Of a stretch of DNA of 64,000 nucleotides, positions 34,105 to 48,329 are shown one piece after another. The stretch's first letter is position 1, and the number at the start of each line of letters is the position of its first letter. The notes below the pieces were generated by a model, which was not told where the DNA came from, did no database searches, and saw only the letters and a list, made by a program, of their open reading frames with translations. A program made the position numbers and the translations under genes. This DNA comes from Formicarius rufipectus. Taxonomy: Eukaryota; Chordata; Aves; Passeriformes; Formicariidae. The stretch is from NCBI GenBank assembly GCA_013399695.1, contig VXAU01006135.1:1559842-1623841 (forward strand), written 5' to 3'.

Positions 34105-37100
34105 CAGTCTCTGATCAATAGCAGCACGAGAGTGCTGTATTTAGAGAAGAAAGGCAAGCAAGCAAGAATCTTAACTAACTAGTAGGAAGTTGATTGTGCT
34201 GGTGTTCAGGCAACTGATAAGTGAGGAGGAAACATTTATGCTGAGAATCAGCAAAAGCAGGAACAAGTTTTACCACATACCTATTTCATTTTGCAAGTCT
34301 GACCTACTGACAGAGGCTCTGGAGATAAATTTAGGGTGGGTTGGTTAATTGCATGGCATTAACTTTGGACTAAGATGGACAATAAGCTATGGCAAATGAT
34401 ATTTTGATTTCATTATACAAGAGTGTTTGTATTTGAGATGCTACATTTGTGGCAGGAATAAGAATAAATTGTTGTGTAGATTGGCAACAATCTGTGCACC
34501 CCTTGTAAGATGGCACACTGGAGGCATCCACCAGGCTTTGTCCTGGCAGCTAATTCTTTGCAAGAGGCTGTGATGTATATGGGATCATCATTTTTACCTA
34601 TATAATTTCAAAGAGCTCAGTTAAGTCCTGCTATGGCTTGTTGGTTAGTTGTTGTACAGTCTGTACGACTGAAAAAGGATCTCAACTAAGACATCATGCC
34701 TGGGTTTTAGAGCTAGAGAAAACTTTATGGCCTTTTTTTGTGTGTGTTGAATTGATTTTTTTTTTTTTGTATTTATTAAAAATGTATATTCAACCCAAAA
34801 TGATTCCTAGAGATTTTTGGAGCAGTGCTGAGTAAGCCAAACTAAATATATATTTCTTTAGAGGCATCAGTGCTCTTGGCAGGCGCTGTTATTTTTGCAG
34901 TCACTTCCTGATTGAATTTTTTTTAAAAAAAGCTTCCGTGTTTCTCTTAGTGGTAGGTTTAAAAATATTAAAACTATTACTTTAAATTTCAATATGCAAT
35001 TAAAACATATAATTTAGGGAAAAAAAACCCAAAACCTTAAAACCCACTTTTTTTCTGTCACTCCTCCCCAAGTTTATTCTTTTTATTCACTGTGAGCATG
35101 TTTTGTCTTGCCTTAAGTTTATTTAAATTTGTTTAACAGGCAGAAATAAGTCCGTCTCTACCTTCTCCAATCTGGTTTCCTCTGTGTCTGAATTTATTCT
35201 GCGTTCAGGGTTAGTGGTTAAGACAGTGAAGGCAGACTTTACAGAGAGTTGGGAATTTTGAATTACATTTCCAGTTCTGGAGTAGTTGTGTGTATTTTTA
35301 GTAAAACGCTGGCATGCTTTGTAGGATTTTTCTTTTCCTGTGGTTTTGTTAATATTTGCACAGGAAGTTTGAATTAGAATGATGAAATATTCACTCTGAT
35401 GCATAATGGTTTGATCCCCTTCACTGCCACATTCTTCACAGCTGGGTTTTTTTTCCTCATGCTATTTTGCATATGAACATTTATCATGCAATAAATTGAT
35501 TTTCTTGTCAACTGTTCACATCTTCTAAAACCTGCACATTCCTGCAGAGTTGATTTTGCTCTTCCTTACTTGTCCTATGTATAATTTCTTAGTCACAACT
35601 AACGAGTTATGACACATTTTGTAATTCTTAGCAAAATTTTTGTTGCATTTTAAAATGTGATTGCTCAACACTGCTTCTTCAGATTAAGATACTGGTTACT
35701 CTTTAGCTTTGGGAAGTTATTCTAGCTCTTTAGGTTGTGAGAGATTTTTAATTCAATGAACTGTTGTAACAGCTATATTTTTGCCCAAGAAACATTTCAA
35801 TACTTAAAAGATTGACCTGTAATCTTTTACGCAGGAGAAAGACTTAAGGTAACCGTCTTACCGTATTTCCCTACAAAATCTTAGCTAAGAATTAGCTTCA
35901 GGCTTAATTTCTTGTATGTGCCATCTCTGTCTGGGTTATGTTCTGGATTGCATTTGATCATGTATCTTGCTCAGCTGACTAGGGATGTATGGAATCCTGC
36001 CTGGAGAAAAGTGTTCCCCTGTCTTGCTTTTTGTATAGTTGTTATTTTAATCAATATCAGAGTGAAGGCTCAGTGTGATCAAGACTTTCTCACTTTCCAT
36101 CAGCCTATAAAGACAGTTACTTGTCTCAGTTCAGGAAGTGCCCTGAAGGTCTGTAGCAGCCTTCAGTCTTTACTGCCTTGAGGTTCCCCCCTGGCTCTTT
36201 CTGCTGTACCAGTCCAAGTGTTTACAACCTCCTCATTCTACTGTTCAGCGCCACCCAAAGTCAATCTTGCTCTGTTCTTCCCCATCAGCACACCCTGTAT
36301 CCTGATGTGCAAATTGCTTCTTTGGTTTTCCTTAAGCTTTTAGTATTTGCAAGCAAAATCCAGTAATGTATTTCAGAAGTAACTGGTGTGATTTGCTTTT
36401 GTTTGACTTTACTTAAAATTATTTGATGTTGTAGCCATTATTCAGGACAGTAACTTGAGAATGGGAGCTCTTAACCCTTTTTATTCTTCACCATCTTCAT
36501 TAATATTGCTCTAACATTCAACCTGTAACCAAATTAATAGCATGTATGCTCTGTGGTTTCAATCTTCTCTGCATCAGTGTTATCTGTGTGTGTGTGTGTA
36601 GAAAAAATCTGCTAAACATCCTAATGCAAAACAATTTTATTTGCAGACATATGGGAGTTAAACTTTCTTTCCCTTACAATTTTCATTAGACAGAGCTTAC
36701 TGGTGCCACGGCAGAATGCTCAAATAAGCATTTTAATGTTGAATAAAGGTCAACACATTGGAATTTGAACCCATTAATCCTTTTGCTCTTAGAGCAGGCA
36801 GAACTTTTACAGACTACATAAGGCATTAAATGGTAGACTCTTAAAGTTCTGAAGTGGAGAATCATACCTTCAAATTGCCCATTTAGATTTCTAAACTATT
36901 CATCTTTGGTTGTTTCGAGCAAGATAAGTTTCGAAAGTTTTGAGGGGGGATTTGTTTTTTAAATATTAGTTTTTCATTTCCCAATGTTCTGGTGGGAAAG
37001 GATATTTCTGAGTTCATAGAACTATGGAAGAAGAATCCCCAGTGTATAAAAATACCATATAGTAGTGGAGACAATGCCAGTACTTTCAGGTTGCAATATC

Positions 37101-37239
37101 AGTCCATGGGTGTGGAGGCCCTCCCGTTTAGATGAAAAGAAGTTCAGGCTCACTTTAATTTAATTTCTGGGCTTTGAACAGTTGTGGGAGCCCTCTAGGA
37201 CATCACAGACTGTTAAATTAAACCTGTGTTGCCTTGTGG
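34105..37239. other. Intronic sequence with one (TG)n microsatellite
   Basis: A (TG)7-8 run is at 36585-36599. Otherwise this is AT-rich DNA without a recognised repeat or exon. Confidence 0.5.
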
Positions 37240-37710
37240 TGAACTTTTAACCCATGTATGACTGAAGTCTGTCTTTTGAGAAGGCATCCAGTGTTGATTT
37301 CAAGGCATCAGGAAACAGAATGTCTGCTGCTTCCTTTGGTAATTAGTTCCAGGGTCTGATTACTCTCACTGTTAAAAGCATAAATCTAATTTTTAAGTTG
37401 AACTGATCTTGGATTATATAATTTATTTTTTTTTCCTTTAGAAGCTAATTTTTTACTACAAGATTAAGAAATCATTTGCTTCGATGGGAGGGAGTGTAGA
37501 GAGATGGGAAGTTAATGGTCATGGTAATGCAACACATTGTAATACTTGAGTCTCCCTTCAAGATATTTTATTCAGCCTTCAAGTATTTTCTATGGCTTCT
37601 TGCTGTGTCTTTTTCAATTTCTCAATTTTCTTTTTAAAAAATGTAGGTTCTAAATTTTCATCATTTGTTCAGCTTTACAAATACCATATTTGGAAAAAAA
37701 TAGATATTTA
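37240..37710 (-). mobile_element. Ancient CR1-like LINE fragment, 3' region
   Basis: On the + strand, aaggcatccagtgttgattt, ggtaattagttccagggtct, gattactctcactgttaaaa and then gcataaatctaatttttaag follow the remembered order of an old CR1 3' part ('...ttgttccaatggttaattaccctcactgttaaaaattt...'). Through 37690, ttcttgctgtgtctttttca and tctcaattttctttttaaaa keep that order. The element therefore reads on the minus strand. It is strongly decayed and has no open frame. Confidence 0.65.
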
Positions 37711-37879
37711 ATCCTGTTCACTGCTCCCAAAGCACATGTGCAAGGATCTCATTGCTGAATGTTTCAGTGCAGCTTATGGAATCCCACAGGGAGTACCTTT
37801 GGGTAATCTTGATCACCCTTTCTGCATGGCAGGATCCACATTTATTCTGGACAGATTTCTGTGTTATTTCTGACAGCTT

Positions 37880-39700
37880 TTTCCAGGAGTATTCCAGAAT
37901 TTCCACAGGCAATCTGTCTTCTCTACTGTTTACTGCTTCTTACTACTTGACAGTTTTTTTCCTAAAATCTAGCCTCAGTATCCCTGGCTGCTCTTTAAGT
38001 CGTTTATGTCTTGCCCTATCTAACATCAGCACAAAGAGCAGTTTAGCAGTTTTGTGGTTTGGGGCATTTTTCTTTTCCCTTATTCTATTTTTTTGTTTGT
38101 TTTTTAGCAGCTGCTTACATTTTTATTTTTTTTTTAACAAGCCTAATTCATACTTATAGTGATGTTTTCTAAATTATAAATTTCTTCTGGATTATCACCA
38201 GTTGTTCCTCTCTTTTTAGAGGTGCAGTTCCTCAGACTGGATGAAATAATGCAGCTGCAGCTTTACTGGTGCTGAGTAGAATGATTCTTCTGTGTCGAGC
38301 AAGTTAGAACTAATTTAACCATTGCAGTAGGACATTCGTCTTTACTGGAGCAGCATGATATTGTTGATGGATTATCCAGGCTGGGATCCACAACAACTTC
38401 TGATTTTCTACAGAATGGCTACCAAGTCAGTGGTTCTTCATCCCAAGCAGTTAATTTTTCTTGGCTAAATACAGTACTTTTCATTTATCCCTACTGAACC
38501 AACGCTGTGGCTTTCAAATCAGATCTTTAAATTCACTAAGGTTCCTCCACATTCTGGTCTCATCCAGCATGTTTTTAATGCCTCAAAGGAGGGCATTGTC
38601 ACAGCAAGGATGTTTGTGATGCTATTTTCTATGCCATTAGTCAAAATACTAAATGCTACCAGACCTAGGAGAGTCTCACCCAGAGTCTCACTTGATGTAT
38701 GTTTTCATGTAGATGGGAGCACTGCTAATCACACCCTGAGTCTGATTTTTGGAATCAGTGTTGCACCCACTTTGTACTATTTTCATCTGAATCATGCTTC
38801 TGTGGTTTGCCCAGGAGATTGATATGTGCAAGAGGATCAAAAGCAGTTCAAAGTACAATTGACATCTGATGCTTTTCCTCTGTCCACAAGGCCTGTTACC
38901 CTATCAGGGAAGAAAATTAGATTGCTTTGATGTGATTGTTCTTGACAAATCCATGTTGGATGTTATACATGTTCTCATTACCTTCCAGGCACTTACAAAT
39001 AGTTTGGCTTTTTCTTTCAGTATTTTTCCATGAATGATAAGCTGATTGGCTTGCAATTGTCAGGCTTGCTTTTCTCTTTAAAATACTTTTTAGAGACAGA
39101 CATTACTCTGCCCCTTTTTTTTGGCCTTCCAGTTTATCCATTGTCCTTCTTAAGTTCTGAAAGATAAGCCCTGATGACTCTGAGATTCTCAGTTACCTAA
39201 GTACTGTTGGATGAAGTCCATTAGAGTCAACTTGTTTAAAAACATCCACCTTACCTAAGTACTTTGAATATTGTACCTTCCCCATTTGAGGCTCAAGTCT
39301 GGTCCTTTGTCAGCAATATTAGTTGTGATAGATATGTGGTTGCAATTGACCTTATAATAAAGACTTAGGTAAAAAAAAGAGATATTCATTAGTCTTTTTG
39401 GCATCATCCATCATGATTCACTCCTTTCTTAAGGAATAGGCTTTTCCTTGATATCCCTCTGACTGGAGGACATATAAAGTGGTTTTTATTACCCTTGGTG
39501 TCTCTTCATGTTTGCATCTCACCTTATACATACTCATTAGGAGTTTTTACTCTTATCCCTACCAAATGGGTAGTTCCTTTCCATTGCTCTATCAGTCCTT
39601 GCTCAGTAGACGTTTTTATTCATAAATATACCCTTTCCTTGCATTGAGATCCAACAGAGTTTGAAATGGCTCAAGTAACATAGTGTCCAGGTTTCTATGA
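37880..39700 (-). mobile_element. Ancient CR1-like LINE, long antisense relic including reverse-transcriptase region
   Basis: Several successive blocks follow CR1 order on the minus strand. 37900-38050 (tcctaaaatctagcctcagt, cttgccctatctaacatcag) matches the 3' part. 38210-38300 (gcagctgcagctttactggt, gagtagaatgattcttctgt) and 38590-38660 match the C-terminal and central reverse-transcriptase parts. 38880-38990 (gtccacaaggcctgttaccc, tcttgacaaatccatgttgg) matches the sequence opposite the H-G-F motif. 39000-39480 matches sequence 5' to it. The far end is unclear and may lie anywhere from 39560 to 39850. It has many stops and indels. It differs from 37240-37710 in 3' sequence, so two CR1 copies lie head to tail. 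Confidence 0.7.
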
Positions 39701-42700
39701 TTAACCTGCCCCTCATCATCCAGCTCTCCAGCTGTCTGTCTCATCCACAGAAGACAGGGGTAGCACATCCAACTTTTCTTCTAGATCCTCAATTTAAATA
39801 TTGGTCAGTGTTAGGGTAATACCTATTTTTGTGGATTTACATCAAAAACATCTTCATTACTTGTTAGTTCTTTAATTACTACTTCTAAGGAATTTTCTTT
39901 AATTAGCACTTCATGCACTGAGCATATGCTTTCCTGAATTTATGGAATTATCCATTTTTAAAGCCTAGTGACAATTTGAAGTAATTCAAAAGCTTCATGA
40001 AAATTATTGCTGCAGAAATCAGTTGCATTTCTTGTCTGTACTGAGGTTTTTAAATTTACAGAAATGGAAATCAACTTTCCACACACAGAAGTAGAGAAAA
40101 GGAAAGGTAGGATAAAAAGTCTGGATTAGGATGAATGAATAACATAGTGACATGCAGAAACATCCATTTTATCTGTAACAGATTATAGAACTTTATTTGT
40201 GAAATGGGGAAAAAACAAATAGGGTATAAGACTCATCTGTGTGTAGCTTCCTTTCAGCAGTTTATTTCCTTAATGTTTGCTCTGCTGGTTTTTCTATTCC
40301 TCCAAACTTCTCTGATACAAAGATAAAAAGTTCTACCAAATTAATGTCATTGTACTTATATGAGCTTGCCACGGTAAAACCCCTAAGCCCGTGGAGCAAA
40401 CCTTGATCCTAAACCTTGGGTCTGATCAGTGCTTTGGATGGTGGCTTCCACTGTTTCAGTGGTCACACTTGATAATGCAGTACTGTTGCTTTAGATGTCT
40501 ATATTGACTGAAGGGCAGCTTCACTGAGGTCTGTGATTGCTCACAGCTCAAAGACAGATTTGCCAGCCATCCCCAGCCCTGTCCAATACAATGAGATGCG
40601 TCGACAATAATGATACTGAATGCATTGTGATTGTTTATAGGTCACTTTTTGAATTAAACAATTGAAGAAGCTATAATATCCCTGCAATACAGCAGATATA
40701 AAGAGGGAAGAAAAGATTTGATTACTATTATGAACTAATGAGGTAAGCCATTTTTTTTACAAGGAAACCTGATAGTCATTCATACTCTAAAGAAAATCAG
40801 ACTTTGTGAGGTCATGTTAATTGAAGAATGCAAGTTCTAAGGATGAGAGTCAAATGGTACTTATGTGCAGCCTTGTTTATTATCTGACTAGAGCTAACTT
40901 GCCATTTAGTGTTTTCTTGTGTAGAAATGTATTTCACTCCATATTTGGAGGATGGCAGGAATGTGGCTCTGTCACATTTTATTACTTTAGGCTTTACTCT
41001 GTTCCATTCCAGTCTGCAGCAGGACTGCATCTGAAATGGGATTATTGACCCCTGCCATTGATCATTCTGCCGTGGTGTGTGTGTGCAGTTAGCACAACTA
41101 TCAAAATATGAACATCTGAAGGTAAAAAAAATACATGATCTGCAGTGTAAATAGTATCTATGGATCATTCCTTTCTCCTTCTTTTTCATCCTTCTTTTTT
41201 TTCTGAGGCTGGCTTAGTCCGTCAGCAGGATGAAAGGAAAAATTGCTACACTTGTGTTAAATTTCCCCTGGGAAGGTAAATTATGGACAAGCCTCCAAGG
41301 ACAACCCAGAAAGAGAGGGATAAGATATTGATGTGCACTGTACCTCTCACTCTTTCTTCCTTGTCCCACAATTGAGCACTCCTTCAATGAAAAGTTACGA
41401 GTTCCTTGTTAAATTGAATTTCTCTTCTCCTCGTCTCACAATTTATTGTGACGCTGAAAATTTTATAACTTGGTAAAAACTGGCAGCAGCCCCATTTGTC
41501 CCTACAAAAGGCTATCCAGGTTTGAATAGGTTTAGAAATGGAGCTATGAATGCTCACACTTAAAGACAGATAGTCATGTCAGTTCCCAGCTTATAGGAAC
41601 TTTTTTAGCTACTGTGTTTTTTCACCCAGTTTAACCATTAAGCATTTGAGTCTGGGCAGGGACAGGAGGGAAGGGGATGGATGGAAAATTGGTAGGGGAG
41701 AAGAAACTTTGGAATGGTGAGGGAGTATCATTGTACCAGCATCACTGCAAGCATCATCTGCTGATTTCTTTAAATACTGACAAACCTTGCCTCCTAAATT
41801 TCATGCTATGACATTTTGGTGCTCACCAGAACCTCAGTGAACAGTTTTAAAATGAGCTTTTAAGGGTTAATTTTTCAGCCTCTTCATGGCTGCTGTGCTT
41901 TGGTTTCAATTTCCAGGTTGATAAGCATTTTGCTTGTTTTTAGTCCCCTACTTTCTCAGTATGTTTTAATAGAGGACAGAATGTGGGAGATGTTAGATTT
42001 AAACTTTGTTGGATTTGGTCATGATGTCTCTGTTCCTGGAGCAAAAAAACTGAAATTCGAAATCATTTCATTGAAAAAGATGGTGAGAGCAGGGAAGGGC
42101 TGGACTGGTTTCATTCCAGATACTTTGATTATTTGACTCCATTATTTGACTCCATGGTGTCCTGCAGTTCCCACAACTTTCTTGCAGCATGGTTTCTTGT
42201 GTCCACAAAACCACCAGAATAGTTCCTGCTTTCAGATTTCCCAAAAGTTCCCACGCTTCCTGTGGGCTCATAGGTGAGCTGGTGAGAACTGGCTGGTTTT
42301 TTAACCTTCTTGTTCTGTCTTTGGAAGAGTAGCTCAGGGTTTTGGTGAATCTCAGCTTTCACCAACCTTTCCCCTTGTGATGGGGAGTGGCTGTGTGTTG
42401 GTGTGATACAGAGCAGAGAGCTGTGAAGGGGACTGCTCCTCTGAACTTGCGGGTGGAAGTGAAGTGATGAGGTTCCCTTATGCTGCTGGGGCCTGATATT
42501 GTGACAGACCAGGAAAGGTGATCAGTATTAAGCCATTAGAAACAATGCTAGTCTCTGAGAACAGAGAAATCTTTCTAAGACTGACATCTGGTAACCTTAG
42601 ATATTCAGCCCTTGCTGTGGTTCCTGCTAGAATGTAATGCAAGCCATAGTAAAAGCTTGACTGAAAAAAGAGTTTCTGGTGATTTGTTAAAATGCAGAGT

Positions 42701-44799
42701 TTGGCACCTCTTGTATCAAATCTAAATGTTGAAAAGAAATTGCCTTTTCTTTTTTTTCAATCTTTTCCTCCCCAGTAGCTCTCTCTGCAGTCATGCAGGG
42801 TGTTTAATTCTAGTGAAAGGGAAAGCAAGAAGACTGACATGCTACATGACATTCCAGTTATGGAAGGAAAAAAAAAGGTAGCAGATTGACAGGCCAGTAA
42901 AATACACAGAAGGTTTTTCTCCTTTCCAAGGATATGTGTGTGGGAATGTGGAAGAGGAAAAGGCTGGGAAGGGTGAAATACAATTACCCATAGGCACACA
43001 TATATACCTCTGTACACAGCCAAACATTAATCTGACAGATAATGATGTATGTTCAAAACATCTTTCTTCTTCATGTTAGCCAAAATGGTGCAATTTTCAC
43101 TACTCATCATACCTTAAACTGGGCCTCCCACTGGTGTGGCAAGTTGGGAATTATTTCTTCTGTGTGAGTTGCTGCAAAGGAGAAAAGTCCAAGCTGAGTG
43201 AGCAGGAATTGCTTCCTTTCTGGTGGACCACTAACACAGAAATATGGGAGATACTTTGCTTCTGTGGAAACACGGCTGTTGGATGGAAAGGCTGGGAATG
43301 GAAAGGGACGGGCTGAAGTTATGAAAAGAGTAAATATCTCTAAATGTTTAAGATGAAGTTATGGATATTAATCAAATACTTATATAACTTTGTGGAAATT
43401 ATCTTGCCTTTGGCAGTTAAATGATAGAATATTTTTCACTTTATTTTGTATTTGACATGTTGATTTGAGCTCATCACATGAAAAAGGCAGGGATGGCTTG
43501 AATGAGTTGACTTTCCTGAGAATGACTGCTAGTCTGAGGTTGCAGAGATTGAAGAAAAATTCCAGTCTCAAGATATGCTGTGGCTTTCCTTCATATGGGA
43601 GAAGATTGAAGATTGGGTTATTTCTTTTCCCATGGAGTTAGTTCCCTCTTTTGAAAGATTCTCAAAGCCCATTTGATATTTTTCGAAGAACATCATTTAG
43701 TCTGGCCTGTAAGAAACTATTTGGTTTGCACATACAAATATGCAAGTTTAGATATTTCTGATAGCACTTAGTTATTTTTCTTAAGCACATGGTTTTCTGT
43801 GTTAGATTTTAACCAGTATTTTGTGGGTTTTTTTGCAATCGAAATGAAGCCCTCTAACCATGAATAGTTGTTTTCTCTGTTGTTCGCTGTCCCTTTCTTC
43901 AGTCCTATTTTCTAGTGTTCTTCACTGTTGTTGCTTAAAAAGACTTAGGGAGTCTTTATTATGCAACAAACGGTTTAACTTTCCAGCACTGAAATTAAAC
44001 AAACAGAACAGAAATAAGAACTGATGCATAAACATGAGTGTAAGTTTTGTTATTAGTTAAAGCCATCTTTATAGACTTTGGAATACTGTAGTTCATTCTT
44101 TTGCTACAACTGTTTTGTTGAAATGTTGGTAGTTTATCAGGCAGCTCTTTGAAGATGGTGTATTTTATGTTCACACGTAGAGCCACCCTGTGCATATTTG
44201 TACGTACGCAGCCAAACACTCGGGAGCAAAGAGTCCCTTCCCTCCTTAGAACCTGCCAAAGTCCCCATGCTCGGGGGGGCAGGGATCACCTGAGTCTGCT
44301 GCCACCTCAGTTTCTTCTTTGGGTTTGAAAGAACTGTTTACTCCCTCCCCTTCGCTCCTTTTGGGAGAGCAATTCCTCCTGGCTTTGTTCAGCTTGTGTG
44401 GTTAGTCAAGGAATGACACTTAGTCTATAGTACTGTTTAACATTCCCCACAGCATGAGGGTGTGCATGTGCAAAAGCTTGAAGGAGGAAGAAATATAACA
44501 GTTCTTGCATGCAATGTGTTGTTCATTCCTACCTTCTCAGCCCTTTTTTCTAGTGCCTCTCCTTCAGAATGCTTGATGGATTTCCAGAGAGGTGGAGGTT
44601 GAGAAGAAATAACGCTGTACAATGTGCAGGTTTTTTTAAGGTAGTAGGACTTGTTTATTCCAAAGTACTTCTGTGCCTTGTCAAAGATATCACAAGCTGC
44701 TTTTCAGGTTTGACTGTGTGAACACTTCCAGAGTTGTTCATCTCAATGCCACATCTCAGAGATGAACCATTAAAGAACCTTTTTGCCTGTGCTCTCTTG
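39701..44799. other. Intronic sequence with a 13-bp tandem duplication
   Basis: attatttgactcc is repeated directly at 42128-42140 and 42141-42153. The open frames of 125 codons (40812-41189, minus) and 78-88 codons are not recognisable. A G7 run lies at about 44273-44279 within a short G+C-richer stretch (44220-44400). Confidence 0.5.
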
Positions 44800-44860
44800 C
44801 ACTGCTAAAGTCAATTTTTGCCATTGACTTCAAAAGGATTACCTGGTATCAGCCTCCAGA
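44800..44860. repeat. Short relic of an ancient amniote repeat
   Basis: aaagtcaatttttgccattg then acttcaaaaggattacctgg resembles the 'gaagtcaatgg...tttgccattgacttcaatgggatcagg' motif recurring in several old amniote repeats. It is too short to classify. Confidence 0.4.
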
Positions 44861-47800
44861 CTTGTCTATGGATGATGACCATGTGATTTAATTTTCTTTA
44901 GAGATACTGCTCTGTAACAAAATTCTAAGGAAATATCAAATGTTAATTTTCCCAGTATTATTCTGTTGACACAGTCTAAAGTTCCTGTGATATAACTTAC
45001 CAGATTGTCAGGCATTCTCAGCTGGATCTTCATAGAAAGTGACCTGGAGACAACTATCCTCAATGAGCTTCTGAAAGATGGCACACTTTGAGTACTTTGT
45101 GACTGACAGTTTTGGGTTTGCTTTCTAAGTTGCTATATCTGAAAAATGTATATTTAGGCACAAACACATACTTAGATTTTATGTATTGCACCCAATGAAG
45201 TGGCCAGGGATTCATCATAGTGCAAGCATAATGTTATCCAGGGCTACATTAGGAGAAGAGCTGATGTCCAGTACCATTGTGTGCATAGAAAAGCCAAGGT
45301 CTTAAATGCAGTGGTCAAGCCATTCTGTACATCTGCTAATGATTAGAATTACTCAGTTTCAGCAAGTGGAAAAAATGCATTTAATTCTCCAAAAACTATT
45401 TTCTTTGTCATCTGCAATGCCAAGTCTCCTTTTGCCTGACTGGGTTAAGAGCCAAACTGCTCAGCTCTGTGAAAATTCAGGCAATTCTGAGTGGGTGCCA
45501 AAGCAGAACTTGCTAGTCTCTGGTGAGCTTTACAGCCACAAAATACTGAATGAATGGGATACAAGCGGCAGCTGAGGTTCACAACTCAGAATCACAGTTC
45601 TGAGTTTCTCTACCAAAATTCCTCCTGATTTCAATTTTATGCCTTCAAGTCCTTCTTTTTAGACAAAGTCCCACGCAATGTAGCTGACATTGCTGTCAGA
45701 ATGTAAGCTCTAACAAGGCAAGATTATTTCTTACCTCACTTAAAATGGCATATACATTTAGGACTGAATAGTAGGAACAGATTATTTCTGTGAGAGTATT
45801 CTTGGGGTCCGATGTGATCATTCATCTTTTAAACAATAGCATTGTGAATATTTGTTCTCAAAGGATGTCTGCGCTGTACAGGACACACAGAGTTCTGCTT
45901 TCTGAACAAATTCTGAAGCAGATATAAAATACAATTTCCATAATGCAGTTTACATTCAGCATCCTACTGTGATTCTTAGAACCAACTTCTGAGCCTCACT
46001 GTGCTTCGTACCCCCATGGCACATATTCTCTGTCAAATCCTTTGTTGGATTGCAGTCTCCTCAATTGCACAATTTTACAGCCTGGGTGTACATAGTAGGG
46101 GAAGAATATCCACTTGACTTCCCTGGATTGTGTCTGTATTCCCTTCTGCAGTGTGTAGCTATACTCTAAATATTTTCAGTGCAGTGGCTTGGGAGTCTGC
46201 CAGGAGATAAGCCAGACCCATGGTGTGTCCCAGGATTGTGGTTATAAGATTGAGATCCCAGAAGGCGCTGTCTGCTTCTCTCATTGTCAGGTGAATTGTA
46301 TATGCCACTACCAGCATCTGGAAAACAGTCCATTGAAATCTTAGTTGCCAAATCAGGTGGATGTCACTGTAACCAGCTCTGTGTTTACCCTACACAGTGT
46401 GTGTCCTTATTAGAGCCTTGTCAGTCCCTTCAGACATGCTGGTATTGATTGAACAAACACGAACGATAATCTCGCTGAGCACCAAGACATGATCCGCACC
46501 CCCTCCCGTAACCTTGGTGGTACTGTCAGGAATGCTGGAATTTTCATTTGCATTCATTGCCTGGGTGTAAACCTCACAGTGTGGGTATCTCAGTCTGTCT
46601 CTCTATCTCCCTGAGTGCCATGTGTGCTCTGATTTGGGTCCTCTGGGTTGAAGTTAGCTACCTGCACTTTGTATTTTCATTGTCCATGTCACAAAAGTAT
46701 CTCAAAGTGGCTTATAAAGATTAACCAAGACAGAGCCATTTCGCTGGACACAACCATACCTCTGCTCAGGGCAGGGTGTCCTGTGCTCTATATCCAAATG
46801 GAATTGCAGGAGCAAGTTGAGATAGGGAGAAAGTACAGATTGGGAGGTTGGCTGGGACATGTTCCATTACTACAACACCCCTGGCTTCTTAAACTACAGA
46901 AACAGTCAGGACTATGATTCCTGCACTGTGGAGGAAAGATCGAGTTTTGTACTTTCTAACACCATTTCACAGGCTTAGTTCTGACTCATAATAGTGATTG
47001 GAAAACACTGATCTGCTGAGTCATAAATGTCTTTAAAGAAACATTTGTTTACTTGTATTTTCAGTTCTATGATGTTTTTATTACACTAGCAGTAGGCAGT
47101 GTGTGAACAAGTAAGAAGATTTCAGGCTTAGTCAAAAGATGTTAGAAATTAAGGGAAAGGCTCAAATAAAATGCCTCCATATTTGGTCTTTTCTTCAATA
47201 TTTCCTTTTTCTGGAATGGCACACAAAATACCCACACTTCAATACAGAACTGAGCATGTGAGCTCTGTTCACTTCTTCCTCACGTGGGAAGCACTCCCAT
47301 CCATGTATGACCAGGTAGACAGTGAAAGCAGACTGACAGAGCAAACATGTTCTGTTTTCTTTGACTTCACTGTTTGCTAGCTGCCTGCCTTTCATGGTTT
47401 CTTTATTCAAGCAAAAATATTTTGTGAGGCATAAAGCCCTGTGGCAAATGCTAATCTAACCCACAATCAAGAGAATAATTGTTTTGCAGGAAATATTCTC
47501 ATTCTGTAATAGAGGACAAAAGCCTTGCAATTAAGACAACAGAGTATTAATAACACACATTTATAATTCTATATGAGCTTATTTTCAGTCCTTTGCATAG
47601 TTCTAATTTATATACCATTCCTTATAAAGCTGTATATTAATGTGATCTGCATTGCTGTGTTAGGATCTAGAAATATTTTTTGCATCTTGCATTGTGAAAG
47701 TCTCTTCTCTGGATTCTTTGAAGGACAGTGCACAACCTTGAAATTCACGAAACATGCCCTTAGTCTTTCTAACCTAATACTCTCTACTACCCTCTTCCTT

Positions 47801-48329
47801 GATGTCTAAGAGCTAGGTTATAGTTTCCTTCTAAAACAAACCAAGTCCCTGCATTTTCAACTCAGTGTTATCAGTCTTTTTCCTCCTACCCATCTCATTT
47901 TGCCTTTCAGACATTTCGTGCTCTCAGCTGGCTGTTTATGCTTAGCTGTTCTGGCAGTCCTATGCTCCTACAGTAGAATCTGTGCCTTCTCCTGCACCAT
48001 CCCTATGTCTGGGCTATTTTTCCTTTCTTGGTCAGTCCAGATGCATTTACATAGTTGGTTCTCATGCATAATTCCAATGTTACCTTCTCCTTTGCTCTCC
48101 GAGACAGATGAATTGACTGGGAATGAAGCCATGGCTTCATACTGGTGTCTGCCGGCTAAAGAGCCACTGGCTGAATCCAGAGAGGAGAATAACTTCCATA
48201 TGTTCAAGTGCCATTGCTGGTAGTTTGCAGATATGAGTACTTAATTCAGAATTCTTACCAAAAAGGTGGCTTTGTTCCATTTTAGCCACAGTCCCTATGT
48301 TTTCCACATATGCCATTCAACAATATGTA
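44861..48329. other. Intronic sequence, nothing recognised
   Basis: No repeat family or exon was recognised. Opposing frames at 47900-48223 (plus, 107 codons) and 47968-48207 (minus) overlap and look fortuitous. Confidence 0.5.

Noticed and set aside
37752..38159. 135-codon + strand frame as a gene
   Set aside because: It lies largely within antisense CR1 relic sequence and a T-rich tail.
40812..41189. 125-codon minus frame with many Cys and His, suggesting a zinc finger
   Set aside because: Cys/His spacing does not follow C2H2 or other known finger patterns, and an opposite-strand frame overlaps.
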